In this document: piece after piece, positions 7,574 to 15,586 of the stretch
Position numbering within the stretch: position 1 is the stretch's first letter
Layout: the number at the start of each line of letters is the position of its first letter
NCBI RefSeq assembly: GCF_001693515.2
Contig: NZ_CP042968.1
Span: 7,006,001 to 7,070,000, forward strand
Length of the DNA stretch: 64,000 nucleotides
Reading direction: 5' to 3'
Source: Bradyrhizobium paxllaeri
Lineage (GTDB): Bacteria > Pseudomonadota > Alphaproteobacteria > Rhizobiales > Xanthobacteraceae
Notes under the pieces: model-generated
Seen by the model: only the letters and a program-made list of their open reading frames with translations
What the model was told of the DNA's origin: nothing
The model's database searches: none
Position numbers and translations under genes: made by a program

Positions 7574-8044
7574 ATGCCTGCGCCGCACTTTTACGCTGCT
7601 CTCGTCGCCTTGAGCTTCGTTCCAACGCTCGCCATCGCCGCCAATACGGAGTGGCGGCCATATGTGATCGCGAGCACCGGGACCAGCGTCGAGATGCCGG
7701 TCTCGATCTTCACCAGCGATGCCGGACCGCCTGAAGGCGGAACAGGGCGACGGTTTTTCACCGAAGACCGCCGCGCTGACCTGACGGTGCAGTCCGTTCC
7801 CAATCCCGAGAACGATTCGCCTGCCACGTTCCTCGCCAAGCAAAACCCGCCGGCCGGCATCATCTACAAGCGCATTACGCCGGACTTCTTTGTCGTCTCC
7901 AGCATCCGCAAGGACCGCATCTGGTACAACCGCTGCAACCGCGGCAACGGCGCCATGAACTGCGTGATGATCAATTATCCCGCCGCCGAGAAGCGCCAAT
8001 GGGACGGCGTGGTGACCCGGATAAGTCACACGCTGAGGAACTAG
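7574..8044 (+). CDS. Secreted protein of unknown function
   Basis: 156 residues from the ATG at 7574, chosen because it begins a good signal peptide (MPAPHFYAALVALSFVPTLA, cleavage near IAA) and has GGAGAT upstream. In-frame starts further upstream lack this. The mature part has alternating polar strands and two Cys (YNRCNRG and MNCVMINYP). I recognise no family. It begins about 67 bp after the FAD dehydrogenase and could be co-transcribed with it. Confidence 0.65.
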   Translation: MPAPHFYAALVALSFVPTLAIAANTEWRPYVIASTGTSVEMPVSIFTSDAGPPEGGTGRRFFTEDRRADLTVQSVPNPENDSPATFLAKQNPPAGIIYKRITPDFFVVSSIRKDRIWYNRCNRGNGAMNCVMINYPAAEKRQWDGVVTRISHTLRN

Positions 8045-8203
8045 CATCCACCTCCTCGGCGCGCCGCAATCGCGCCACCTTCACCTGTCCTGACCCAATC
8101 ACTGCAATTTGGAGTGGGTACTCCCGATGCTGCCAGCCGGCGACACCTGCTCACCTTGGGCCGGCGCGGCAGATCTGCTAGACTGCCTGTCAGCGAGGCG
8201 AAA

Positions 8204-9973
8204 ATGGACGCGCCCGGACCCGAGCGAAGGCTCGCTGCGATCCTTGCCGCCGACATGGTCGGCTACAGCCGGCTGATGGAGGTCGACGAGGCGGGGACAC
8301 TCGCACGCCTCAAAACCCATCGCCTTGAGCTCATCGATCCCTCGATTGCCAAGAACCGGGGCCGCATCATCAAGACCACCGGCGACGGCATGCTGGTGGA
8401 GTTTCACAGCGTCGTGGACGCGGTGTCGTGCGCTGCAGAGGTGCAGCGCCGGATGGCGCGGCGCAATGCCGATGTGTCGCCGGCGCGATGGATCCAGTTC
8501 CGCATCGGCATCAATCTGGGCGACGTGATCATCGAGGAGAACGATATCTTCGGCGATGGCGTCAACGTCGCGGCGCGTCTCGAAGTGCTCGCCGATCCGG
8601 GCGGGATCTGCGTCTCGGCCGCGGTGCGCGATCAGGTCGGCGACCGGCTTGGCGACATCGCCTTTGAGGATCTCGGCAACCAGAGCGTCAAGAACATCAC
8701 CCGCCCGATCCACGTCTTTCGGGTGCGCTTGGAGCAGGATGCCGCCGAGGCTCGCATGATGAGCGGCAAAGCCGGCGCGACCGCGACGAGCACGACCCGA
8801 AAACCGTCCATCGTCGTGCTGCCGCTCGTCAATATGAGCGGCGATCCGGAACAGGAATTCTTTGCCGACGGCCTCACCGAGGACATCATCACCGAGCTGT
8901 CGCGATTCCACGATCTGCTCATCATCTCGCGCAACTCCGCTTTCGTGCACAAGGGCAAGGCGGTGAAGGTGCAGGAGGTCGCGCGCGAGCTCGACGTCGA
9001 ATACGTCCTCGAAGGCAGCGTGCGCAAGGTCGGCGATCGCGTCCGCGTCACCGTGCAGCTGATCGACGCGCAAACCGACCGGCATGTCTGGGCGGAACGC
9101 TACGACCGCAAACTCGAGGATATCTTCGCGATCCAGGACGAGGTGACCGGCGCCATCGTCAGTACGCTTCCCGGCCGCGTCGAGGCCGCCACGCAGGAAC
9201 GCGCGAAGCGCCAGCGACCGGACAACATGGCGGCCTATGAATGCGTGCTCGCCGCCAGGGTGCTGCACCACCGCTCGCGGCGGGAGGACAATGCGGAGGC
9301 GCAGATCCTGCTCGACCGCGCCATCGCGCTCGATCCGAACTATGCGCACGCCCATGCCTGGAAGGCGTGCGTGCTGGGTCAGACCTGGGTCTACGGATGG
9401 TGCGAAGATCGCGATGCCAGGTTCCGGCAGGTGGCGGCCGAGTTGCAGCTGGCGCTGGCGCTCGATGACAATGACAGCGACGTTCATCGCATCCTCGCCG
9501 CGGTCAACCTGACGCGCGACGATCACGACAGGGCGGCCTATCACCAGGAGCGGGCGCTCGCACTCAACCCGAACTACGATCTGGTCGTGGTGCAGCAGGG
9601 CGAGTTTCTGACCTGGGTGGGACGGCCGGAAGAAGGCATCGACTGGATCAGGAAGGCGATGCGCCTCAACCCGTTCCACCCCGAACGCTTCTGGAACCAC
9701 CTCGGGCGCGCATATTATTGCGCGGAGAAATTTGCCGAGGCCGCCGAGGCGTTCGCGCGGATCACGCGGCCGGACTTCACCCATCACGCCTTCCTCGCCG
9801 CCATCTTCGCGCAGATGGGCGACGGCGTTGCGGCCGCCGCACATGCCGCCGAGGTCGTGAAACTCGAGCCCGGTTTCTCGGTGGCCACCTATCTCGCCAC
9901 CCAGCACTACAAGCAGGCGGCCGACCGCGCGCGCCACGAGGCGGGATTGCTCAAGGCGGGATTGCCGGCGTGA
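8204..9973 (+). CDS. Class III adenylate/guanylate cyclase with TolB-like and TPR domains
   Basis: 589 residues from the ATG at 8204 (GAGGCG site; an upstream GTG in frame is rejected because the family begins close to PERRLAAIL). Residues 1-185 form a class III cyclase domain with both metal Asp residues (D17 in AADMVGYS, D61 in TGDGMLVEF) and the transition-state Asn/Arg (N121, R125 in GDGVNVAARLE), so it should be active. Next comes a region resembling the TolB N-terminal domain (VVLPLVNMSGDPEQEFFADG) and then TPR-like repeats to the end. There are no transmembrane segments. It is paralogous to the protein at 18347-20161. Confidence 0.9.
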   Translation: MDAPGPERRLAAILAADMVGYSRLMEVDEAGTLARLKTHRLELIDPSIAKNRGRIIKTTGDGMLVEFHSVVDAVSCAAEVQRRMARRNADVSPARWIQFRIGINLGDVIIEENDIFGDGVNVAARLEVLADPGGICVSAAVRDQVGDRLGDIAFEDLGNQSVKNITRPIHVFRVRLEQDAAEARMMSGKAGATATSTTRKPSIVVLPLVNMSGDPEQEFFADGLTEDIITELSRFHDLLIISRNSAFVHKGKAVKVQEVARELDVEYVLEGSVRKVGDRVRVTVQLIDAQTDRHVWAERYDRKLEDIFAIQDEVTGAIVSTLPGRVEAATQERAKRQRPDNMAAYECVLAARVLHHRSRREDNAEAQILLDRAIALDPNYAHAHAWKACVLGQTWVYGWCEDRDARFRQVAAELQLALALDDNDSDVHRILAAVNLTRDDHDRAAYHQERALALNPNYDLVVVQQGEFLTWVGRPEEGIDWIRKAMRLNPFHPERFWNHLGRAYYCAEKFAEAAEAFARITRPDFTHHAFLAAIFAQMGDGVAAAAHAAEVVKLEPGFSVATYLATQHYKQAADRARHEAGLLKAGLPA

Positions 9974-10051
9974 GGTTGGCGAGCGATCTAAATGATCATT
10001 CTGAACGTAGCTTGCGGCATGAGCCCGCCTTCGCCAATGGCTTCGGCGAGG

Positions 10052-10127
10052 CAGCCTTCGCTTGCTTCGCTACGATGGAACAGAGGCTGGCTTGCCGAGC
10101 CGTAGCTTGCGAAGCAAGCGAAGGCTG
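10052..10127. repeat. 18-bp perfect inverted repeat abutting tRNA-Val
   Basis: CAGCCTTCGCTTGCTTCG at 10052-10069 is repeated inverted at 10110-10127, enclosing 40 bp. The right arm overlaps two bases of the encoded CCA end of the tRNA on the other strand. On the minus strand it would form a hairpin after the tRNA, but no T-run follows. Confidence 0.75.
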
Positions 10128-10200
10128 GTGGGCACGACAGGGATCGAACCTGTGACCCCTACCATGTCAAGGTAGTGCTCTCCCGCTGAGCTACGTGCCC
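10126..10200 (-). tRNA. tRNA-Val (GAC anticodon)
   Basis: The minus strand folds as a standard cloverleaf. The acceptor GGGCACG pairs with CGTGCCC and is followed by encoded ACCA. The D-arm is GCTC-AGCGGGA-GAGC, the anticodon stem CTACC/GGTAG encloses loop TTGACAT (anticodon GAC), and the T-arm contains GGTTCGATCCC. The length is 75 nt including CCA. Confidence 0.97.
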
Positions 10201-10254
10201 TAGAATGGGACGACCAGTCATCCCGCTCCAGCTTTATTCGTATTGGGTGGGGTC

Positions 10255-10283
10255 CGTATATCGGCTCCAAAGCGCCCCCGCAA
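10255..10283 (-). promoter_or_regulatory. Candidate sigma-70 promoter for tRNA-Val
   Basis: On the minus strand, TTGCGG (10283-10278) and TATACG (10260-10255) are separated by exactly 17 bp. The predicted start is roughly 50 nt before the tRNA 5' end. This is a motif match only. Confidence 0.4.
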
Positions 10284-10334
10284 GGACGCTTGGAAGTAAT
10301 TTCTGAGGTGATTTCGCGCGGAATGGCCGCCGAA

Positions 10335-10694
10335 TCAGGCCGCCAGCATCTTGTTCACTTCGCTGACCAATTCGCGGAGGTGAACCGGCTTGGCCAGCAC
10401 CTTGGCGTTCTTGGGTGCTTCCGAATCGGAATTGAGCGCCACGGCGGCAAAGCCGGTGATGAACATGATCTTGATGTCGGGGTCGAGTTCCGAGGCGCGG
10501 CGCGCCAGCTCGATACCGTCCATTTCGGGCATCACGATATCGGTCAGCAGCATCTCGAACGGCTCCTCACGCAGCCGCTGATAGGCCGACATGCCGTTAT
10601 CGTGGGGCGAGACCTGAAACCCGGCGTTTTCGAGCGCCTTGACCAGAAAGCGGCGCATGTCGTTGTCGTCTTCGGCAAGGAGGATCTTGTGCAT
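10335..10694 (-). CDS. cpdR: CpdR-type single-domain response regulator
   Basis: 119 residues, a receiver domain only. It has acidic pocket E8-D9-D10, phosphorylation site D52 (LLTDIVMPEMDG), T80 and K102 (LAKPVH). Start MHKILLAEDDNDMRRFLVKA was chosen over a longer frame because it is the family N-terminus. CpdR receives phosphate from the CckA-ChpT relay; unphosphorylated CpdR primes ClpXP for degradation of cell-cycle proteins such as CtrA. The C-terminus ends in Ala-Ala (NKMLAA), which in Caulobacter CpdR is needed for its own proteolysis. It lies divergent from the N-formylglutamate amidohydrolase. Confidence 0.92.
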   Translation of the reverse strand: MHKILLAEDDNDMRRFLVKALENAGFQVSPHDNGMSAYQRLREEPFEMLLTDIVMPEMDGIELARRASELDPDIKIMFITGFAAVALNSDSEAPKNAKVLAKPVHLRELVSEVNKMLAA

Positions 10695-11015
10695 GGCGGT
10701 CAGTCGTCGAACCCGGCTTGGAGGATCATTCCGCTCACTAAGCCCGATAGAGGGTAAATTTCGGGTGAAAGGTAACGGCTTCTTGGCGGTAGCAGGCAGA
10801 GCTATTTTTTTAGCGGCGCGCATCAGGAGCGATCAAGGCGGCGCTTTTCGGGCAATTGCGACACCTTCTGAGAGCATGACGGCTTTTTTCGCTTGGCAGA
10901 ATGATTACGATTACGGACAATGCATCCTTACAAAACCCTGTCCTTCACGCAGAATCGGTTGCTTGATCGATCGCGGCGGAAGGGAATGCGGACATTCAAG
11001 GGACGGCGCCCGACG
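10695..11015. other. Divergent spacer between cpdR and N-formylglutamate amidohydrolase
   Basis: 321 bp without a gene I can support. It is somewhat AT-richer in the middle (TATTTTTTTAG near 10803 and GGCTTTTTTCGC near 10880) and presumably holds both divergent promoters. I did not find a convincing CtrA box (TTAA-N7-TTAA). Confidence 0.6.
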
Positions 11016-11903
11016 ATGACCCAGTTTGATGGCGAGCTGTCGCCCCCGTTCGAGATCGTGGAGCCGGCGAGCTGGCGGGCGCCGATCATCTTCAACTCCC
11101 CCCATTCCGGCTCGGTCTATCCCCGGGCATTCCTCAACGCTTCCCGGATCGACCTTGCGGCGCTGCGCCGCTCCGAGGATTCGTTCATGGACGAACTGAT
11201 CGGCGGCCTCTGCGAGCGGGGTTTTCCGACCGTGCGGGTCAATTTCCCCCGCTCCTATGTCGATGTGAACCGCGAGCCCTATGAGCTCGATCCGCGGATG
11301 TTCACCGGGCGCCTGCCGAGCTTCGCCAATTCCCGCTCAATGCGCGTCGCCGGCGGCCTCGGCACGATCCCGCGCGTGGTCGGCGACGGGCAGGAAATCT
11401 ATCGCGAGCGGCTTTCCGTCGACGAGGCGCTGGGGCGGATCGAAGCGCTCTACAAGCCCTATCACCGGGCGCTGCGGCGGCTGATCAACAAGGCCCATCA
11501 GGCGTTCGGCACGGTGATCCTGGTGGATTGCCATTCGATGCCGTCGGTTGGCGTGTCCCGCGACGAGCCGCGGCGGCCCGATATCGTCATCGGCGACCGC
11601 TACGGCACCAGTTGCGCGAGCCTGTTGCCCGACGTTGTCGAGGAGGTCATGAGCAAGCTCGGCTATTCGATCGGGCGCAACAAGCCCTATGCCGGCGGCT
11701 TCATCACCGAGCACTACGGCAACCCGGCCAGCGGCCTGCACACCGTGCAGCTCGAACTCAACCGCGCGATCTACATGGACGAGCGGCGCCGCGAGCGCAG
11801 CCCGCGCTTTGCGCAGGTAGCCGCCGATTTCGCTGCGCTGGCGGACGCACTGGCGCAAGTGCCGCTCGGCGATCTCGGCCCGTTCCAGGCGGCGGCGGAG
11901 TAA
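11016..11903 (+). CDS. N-formylglutamate amidohydrolase-family protein
   Basis: 295 residues from the ATG at 11016 (MTQFDGELSPPFEIVEPASW). Longer in-frame starts would add a basic, unconserved tail. Family landmarks are IIFNSPHSGSVYP near residue 30, RVNFPRSYVDVNREPYELD, and VDCHSMPSVG carrying metal-ligand-type Asp and His. The enzyme class hydrolyses N-formyl-L-glutamate to glutamate and formate, the last step of one histidine-degradation route. The rest of the hut pathway is not in the window; hisN lies just downstream. It is followed by a family-C repeat and the sRNA candidate. Confidence 0.85.
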   Translation: MTQFDGELSPPFEIVEPASWRAPIIFNSPHSGSVYPRAFLNASRIDLAALRRSEDSFMDELIGGLCERGFPTVRVNFPRSYVDVNREPYELDPRMFTGRLPSFANSRSMRVAGGLGTIPRVVGDGQEIYRERLSVDEALGRIEALYKPYHRALRRLINKAHQAFGTVILVDCHSMPSVGVSRDEPRRPDIVIGDRYGTSCASLLPDVVEEVMSKLGYSIGRNKPYAGGFITEHYGNPASGLHTVQLELNRAIYMDERRRERSPRFAQVAADFAALADALAQVPLGDLGPFQAAAE

Positions 11904-11912
11904 AGATTGGAT

Positions 11913-11992
11913 CGTCATTCCGGGATGGTCCGAAGGACCAGACCCGGAATCTCGAGATTCCGGATCGCCGCTGCGCGGCGTCCGGAATGACG
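11913..11992. repeat. Palindromic intergenic repeat, family C (copy 1)
   Basis: CGTCATTCCGGGATGGTCC ... TCCGGAATGACG forms the outer arms, with inner palindromes GGTCCGAAGGACC, GAATCTCGAGATTC and CGCCGCTGCGCGGCG. Other copies are at 23730-23803 and 41162-41243. Confidence 0.9.
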
Positions 11993-12003
11993 TCTCTGCC
12001 CAA

Positions 12004-12095
12004 AAAGAAAAAAGGGCCGCTTGAATGAACAAGCGGCCCAAGTCTAGGGAGGAAACGCCCAAGGAGGGCAGCGATAGCGCGAGGCGCTACCGCAC
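12004..12095 (-). ncRNA. Candidate trans-acting sRNA with exposed CUCC loops
   Basis: Read on the minus strand, this roughly 92-nt RNA folds into consecutive hairpins. The first is a 10-bp stem GCGGUAGCGC/GCGCUAUCGC with loop CUC (12093-12071). The second is GCCC-UCCUU-GGGC (12069-12057). A single-stranded or weakly paired UUUCCUCCCUAG follows, then a 10-bp Rho-independent terminator (12039-12014) followed by U6CU5. A well-spaced promoter ends 7 bp before the first hairpin. Unpaired CCUCC segments complementary to ribosome-binding sites are a hallmark of several alphaproteobacterial sRNA families. No start codon with a ribosome site lies within it. Assignment to a named family needs a covariance search. 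Confidence 0.8.
12007..12039 (-). terminator. Rho-independent terminator of the sRNA
   Basis: GGGCCGCTTG and CAAGCGGCCC pair perfectly around a 6-nt loop. On the minus strand a run of T residues follows (TTTTTTCTTTTT, continuing to about 12002). Confidence 0.92.
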
Positions 12096-12101
12096 CGCAA
12101 C

Positions 12102-12130
12102 AATATGCGACCGCGCTGCACAAAAGGCAA
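12102..12130 (-). promoter_or_regulatory. sigma-70 promoter of the sRNA
   Basis: The minus-strand -35 TTGCCT (12130-12125) and -10 CATATT (12107-12102) have a 17-bp spacer. The predicted start at about 12095 falls just before the first RNA hairpin, which supports both calls. Confidence 0.65.
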
Positions 12131-12456
12131 GAGTTTTCGGATCCATTTCGTTGCAAACAGGGTCCAGTCTGGCGAATCGGCAACACCGACGGCATCTTAA
12201 ATTAATGAAGTAATATCAAAGACCTACGTGTTAAGCGCGACCAGTTCCGTGTTCACTGCAGTGCTGGTATGCCAAAACTCGCAACTTTGTGATGGCCGGG
12301 CTAACCAAAAATCCACGCCTAAACGAAGCCCGTTCGAAAGCCGATTCGAAAGTCAGCCCTCAAAGACGGGTGGGAATAACGCAGCGTTGGTCGTGCGCCG
12401 CCGCCCGGATTGGGATAGGCAATAGGCCGACATTTCTATTGCGGTAAGGGACAGCC
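12131..12456. other. Non-coding spacer upstream of hisN
   Basis: About 325 bp with no supportable gene. It contains GTTCGAAAGCC and ATTCGAAAGTC as a short direct repeat near 12332-12352, and the hisN ribosome site TAAGGGA near its end. The short plus-strand frames here lack ribosome sites and family character. Confidence 0.6.
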
Positions 12457-13236
12457 GTGACGGTCATCGATTTCACAGCGTTTATCGGGCGCCTTGCCAC
12501 GGCTTCGGGCGAGACCATCCTGCCGTTCTTCCGGACCTCGCTCTCGATCGACAACAAGAGCGCCAGCGATTTCGACCCGGTCACCGAGGCCGACCGCGCC
12601 GCTGAAGCGGTGATGCGACGCCTGATCAAGGCGAATTTTCCCCAGCACGGCATCGTCGGCGAGGAGTTCGGCAACGAGCGCGAGGACGCCGACTATGTCT
12701 GGGTGCTCGATCCGATCGACGGCACCAAATCCTTCATCGCGGGATTTCCGATCTGGGGCACCCTGATCGCGCTGTTGCACAAGGGCACACCGGTGTTCGG
12801 CATGATGCATCAGCCCTATATCGGCGAGCGCTTTTCCGGCGACAGCGGCTCGGCACATTATTCCGGGCCGTCAGGCGAACGGCGGCTGACCGTGCGCCGC
12901 TGCGCCTCGCTGAAGGAGGCGACTTCTTTCACCACGAGTCCTCTATTGATGAACGCGGCCGACCGCGAAATCTTCGGCCGGGTCGAGAGTGCAGTAAAAC
13001 TGTCGCGCTATGGCGGCGACTGCTACTCCTACTGCATGCTGGCGGCGGGCCATCTCGACCTCGTGGTCGAGACCGAACTCAAGCCCTACGACATCGCGGC
13101 CCTGATCCCGATCGTCACCGGCGCCGGCGGCATCGTCACCAACTGGGAAGGCAAGCCCGCCCAGAGCGGCGGCCGCATCGTCGCCGCCGGCGACGCCCGC
13201 GTGCACGAGGCCACGCTGAAATTGCTCAACAGCTAG
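12457..13236 (+). CDS. hisN: Histidinol-phosphatase, inositol-monophosphatase type
   Basis: 259 residues from GTG 12457 with TAAGGGA upstream. Signature elements of the IMPase-fold phosphatases are VGEEFGNE (metal ligand Glu), WVLDPIDGTKSFIAG (D-P-I-D-G-T-K) and YGGDCYSYCMLAAGHLDLV, followed by KPYDIAALIPIVTGAGG. The GGDCY and EEFG variants are those of HisN-type histidinol-phosphate phosphatases, which remove phosphate in the penultimate steps of histidine biosynthesis, rather than SuhB. It stands alone with its own spacer; the next gene starts about 250 bp downstream after a repeat. Confidence 0.88.
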   Translation: MTVIDFTAFIGRLATASGETILPFFRTSLSIDNKSASDFDPVTEADRAAEAVMRRLIKANFPQHGIVGEEFGNEREDADYVWVLDPIDGTKSFIAGFPIWGTLIALLHKGTPVFGMMHQPYIGERFSGDSGSAHYSGPSGERRLTVRRCASLKEATSFTTSPLLMNAADREIFGRVESAVKLSRYGGDCYSYCMLAAGHLDLVVETELKPYDIAALIPIVTGAGGIVTNWEGKPAQSGGRIVAAGDARVHEATLKLLNS

Positions 13237-13287
13237 AATACAGCCGCGTAGCTCGCGCATACGGACGAGCTGCTGCCTGACGCAGCT

Positions 13288-13390
13288 ATAGCGTTTTCGA
13301 GCGAAGTGGATACCGGTTCGCGTGAAGAAAACGCGTCAAAACAAGAATCTAGAGCTTCGGTTCTGATTCTATCAGGATCGATGCTCTAGC
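13288..13390. repeat. Intergenic repeat, family E (full copy)
   Basis: The element begins with GCGTTTTCGAGCGAAGTGG and continues through TACCGGTTCGCGTGAAG to a terminal hairpin CTAGAGC ... GCTCTAG (13349-13355 with 13383-13389). A shorter relative lies inverted at 45102-45142. Confidence 0.75.
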
Positions 13391-13482
13391 TCCCGCTGCA
13401 ACCGACGGGACCTTGCATCGCGCTGTTCATTGCGTACGATGGCAGCCAACGCGCACGACAGATGCGCCATCGGGGGGCATTT

Positions 13483-14478
13483 ATGAGACTGCTGAGTAGG
13501 CTGCTTGCTGGACTGACGCTGCTATTATCGCCCGTATCGTTGCCAGTCTTATTGTTACCAACCTCGGCCTCGGCGCAGGATTTCCCCGCAAAACCGATCA
13601 AGCTGATCGTCCCGTTCCCCGCCGGCGGCCCCAACGACATCATCGCGCGCGTCATCGGCCAGCGCATGTCCGAAATTGCCAAGCAGCCTGTGCTGATCGA
13701 CAACCGCGGCGGTCAGGGCGGCGTGCTCGGCACCGACGCGGTCGCAAAAGCCCCGCCCGACGGCTACACCATCGCGATCTCCAGCGCGGGCGCACTCGCC
13801 ATCAGCCCGAGCATGGAAAAGGTCGCCTACGACACGCTGAAGGATTTCGCGCCGGTGACGCTGGTCGCCACCGTGCCCGAGATGCTGGTGGTCGCAACCA
13901 ACGTCCCCGCCAAGGACATGAAAGAACTGATCGCGCTTGCCAAGGCGCAACCGGGGAAACTGAATTTCGCCTCGTCCGGTCCCGGCAGCCTGCCGCATCT
14001 GGCGGGCGAATTGTTCAAGCTGACGGCCAATATCGACATCGTGCACGTGCCCTATCGCGGCGCCGCGCCGGCGGTGAACGACCTGCTGGGACAGCAGGTG
14101 CAGATGACGTTCCTCGACCTGCCGGTGCTGCTGCCACAGATCAAGGCGGGTGCGCTGCGGCCGATCGCCGTTGGCGCGCCCGAGCGGGCGCCGACGGCGC
14201 CGGAAGTACCGACCACCGCCGAGGCCGGCATGCCCGGCATGATCATCGAGAACTGGTATGGCATGGTGGCGCCCGCCGCCACGCCACCGGCGATCATCGC
14301 TCACCTGCACAAGATCACGACCGAAGCGATGCGCGACCCGACCGTGAAGGAAAAGCTTGCAGCCCAGGGCGCAACGCTGGTTGGCGACTCGCCGGAACAT
14401 TTCCGCGGCTTTATCGACAGCGAAACCAGGAAGTGGACGAAGGTGATCAAGGACGCGGGAGTCGTGACGACGAAGTGA
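13483..14478 (+). CDS. Bug-family (TctC-like) periplasmic solute-binding protein, copy 1
   Basis: 331 residues from the ATG at 13483 (CGGGGGGC site). The signal peptide runs to about SASA-QDFPAKP. The mature protein has the Bug hallmarks PIKLIVPFPAGGPNDIIAR, IDNRGGQGGVLGTDAVAK, VPYRGAAPAVNDLLGQQVQ and WYGMVAPA. These proteins bind carboxylates and feed tripartite tricarboxylate (TTT) transporters or act as sensors. No TctA/TctB membrane genes are nearby, as is common for expanded Bug sets. It is followed 97 bp later by a close duplicate. Confidence 0.9.
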   Translation: MRLLSRLLAGLTLLLSPVSLPVLLLPTSASAQDFPAKPIKLIVPFPAGGPNDIIARVIGQRMSEIAKQPVLIDNRGGQGGVLGTDAVAKAPPDGYTIAISSAGALAISPSMEKVAYDTLKDFAPVTLVATVPEMLVVATNVPAKDMKELIALAKAQPGKLNFASSGPGSLPHLAGELFKLTANIDIVHVPYRGAAPAVNDLLGQQVQMTFLDLPVLLPQIKAGALRPIAVGAPERAPTAPEVPTTAEAGMPGMIIENWYGMVAPAATPPAIIAHLHKITTEAMRDPTVKEKLAAQGATLVGDSPEHFRGFIDSETRKWTKVIKDAGVVTTK

Positions 14479-14575
14479 GCATTACGACACGGACGACCGC
14501 ATCCCTGACGATGGCTGCACTTAAAGACTGAACAGCCGGGATTGGCCCGGCCACGACAAGTGACCGGAGGCTTCC

Positions 14576-15541
14576 ATGAAGGCTCTTCGCGTGCTTCTCA
14601 TCGGATTGTCCGTGCTGCTGCCGGCGCTGGCGGCAGCGCAGGATTTCCCCGCAAAACCGATCAAGCTGATCGTGCCATTCCCGGCCGGCGGGCCCAACGA
14701 CATCATCGCGCGCGTGGTCGGCCAGCGCATGTCGGAAATCGCCAAGCAGCCGGTTGTGATCGACAATCGTGGCGGTCAGGCCGGCGTGCTCGGCACCGAC
14801 GCGATCGCCAAGGCGGCCCCCGACGGCTACACGATCGGAATCGTGAGCGCGAGCGCACTGGTCATCAACCCGACGATGGAAAAGGTGCCCTACGACGTGG
14901 CGAGGGATTTCGCACCCGTCACGCTGGTGACGACGGTGCCGGAAATGCTTGTCGTCGCCAGCAACGTGCCCGCCGGCGACATGAAGGAACTGATCGCGCT
15001 CGCCAGGGCACAGCCCGGCAAACTTAATTTCGCATCCGCCGGCGTCGGCGGCATGCCGCATCTTGCCGGTGAACTGCTCAAGCTGACCGCCAGTATCGAC
15101 ATCGTGCACGTGCCCTACCGCGGCGCCGCACCCGCCATCAACGACCTGCTCGGCCAGCAGGTGCAGATGGCGTTCCTCGATCTGCCGGTGCTGTTGCCGC
15201 ACATCAAGGCGGGCAGCCTGCGCCCGATAGCGCTCGGCGCGCCGAAACGCGCGCCCACCTCGCCCGACGTGCCGACCACCGCGGAGGTCGGCATGCCCGA
15301 TCTCCTGATCGAAAACTGGTACGGCATGCTCGCGCCGGCCGGAACGTCTGAGGCGATCGTCAACACCCTGAACCGTCTCGCCAACGAGGCGATGAACGAT
15401 CCGCAGGTGAGGCAAAAGCTTGCCGATCAGGGTTTGACGGTCGCCGGCGACACGCCGGGGCATTTCCGCAACTACATCGGAAGCGAGACCCAAAAATGGG
15501 CGCGCGTCATCAAGGCCGCCGGCCTTGCTTCGGCCAGGTGA
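14576..15541 (+). CDS. Bug-family (TctC-like) periplasmic solute-binding protein, copy 2
   Basis: 321 residues with a signal peptide ending near AAAQ-DFPAKP. Mature residues match the upstream protein (13483-14478) at most positions, including long identical blocks such as FPAKPIKLIVPFPAGGPNDI and LPHIKAG/LPQIKAG. The pair is therefore a recent tandem duplication. Changes concentrate in the signal peptide, a loop at SAGALAISPS/SASALVINPT and the C-terminal helix, where ligand preference may have shifted. It runs toward a convergent LysR gene that could regulate it. Confidence 0.9.
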   Translation: MKALRVLLIGLSVLLPALAAAQDFPAKPIKLIVPFPAGGPNDIIARVVGQRMSEIAKQPVVIDNRGGQAGVLGTDAIAKAAPDGYTIGIVSASALVINPTMEKVPYDVARDFAPVTLVTTVPEMLVVASNVPAGDMKELIALARAQPGKLNFASAGVGGMPHLAGELLKLTASIDIVHVPYRGAAPAINDLLGQQVQMAFLDLPVLLPHIKAGSLRPIALGAPKRAPTSPDVPTTAEVGMPDLLIENWYGMLAPAGTSEAIVNTLNRLANEAMNDPQVRQKLADQGLTVAGDTPGHFRNYIGSETQKWARVIKAAGLASAR

Positions 15542-15586
15542 AACCGCAGGGCTTCCCAGACCTCGGCATTCGCTCTCCTCACATGT

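Noticed and set aside
8099..9937. A 612-codon minus-strand open frame
   Set aside because: Fully antisense to the cyclase/TPR gene, whose catalytic motifs are unambiguous; no motifs in the antisense product.
12025..12213. A 62-codon plus-strand frame
   Set aside because: Overlaps the sRNA, its terminator and its promoter on the other strand; no ribosome site.
15542..15586. Regulatory link of the LysR gene to the Bug pair via a shared promoter
   Set aside because: The genes are convergent, so no shared promoter exists; only a trans effect is possible.
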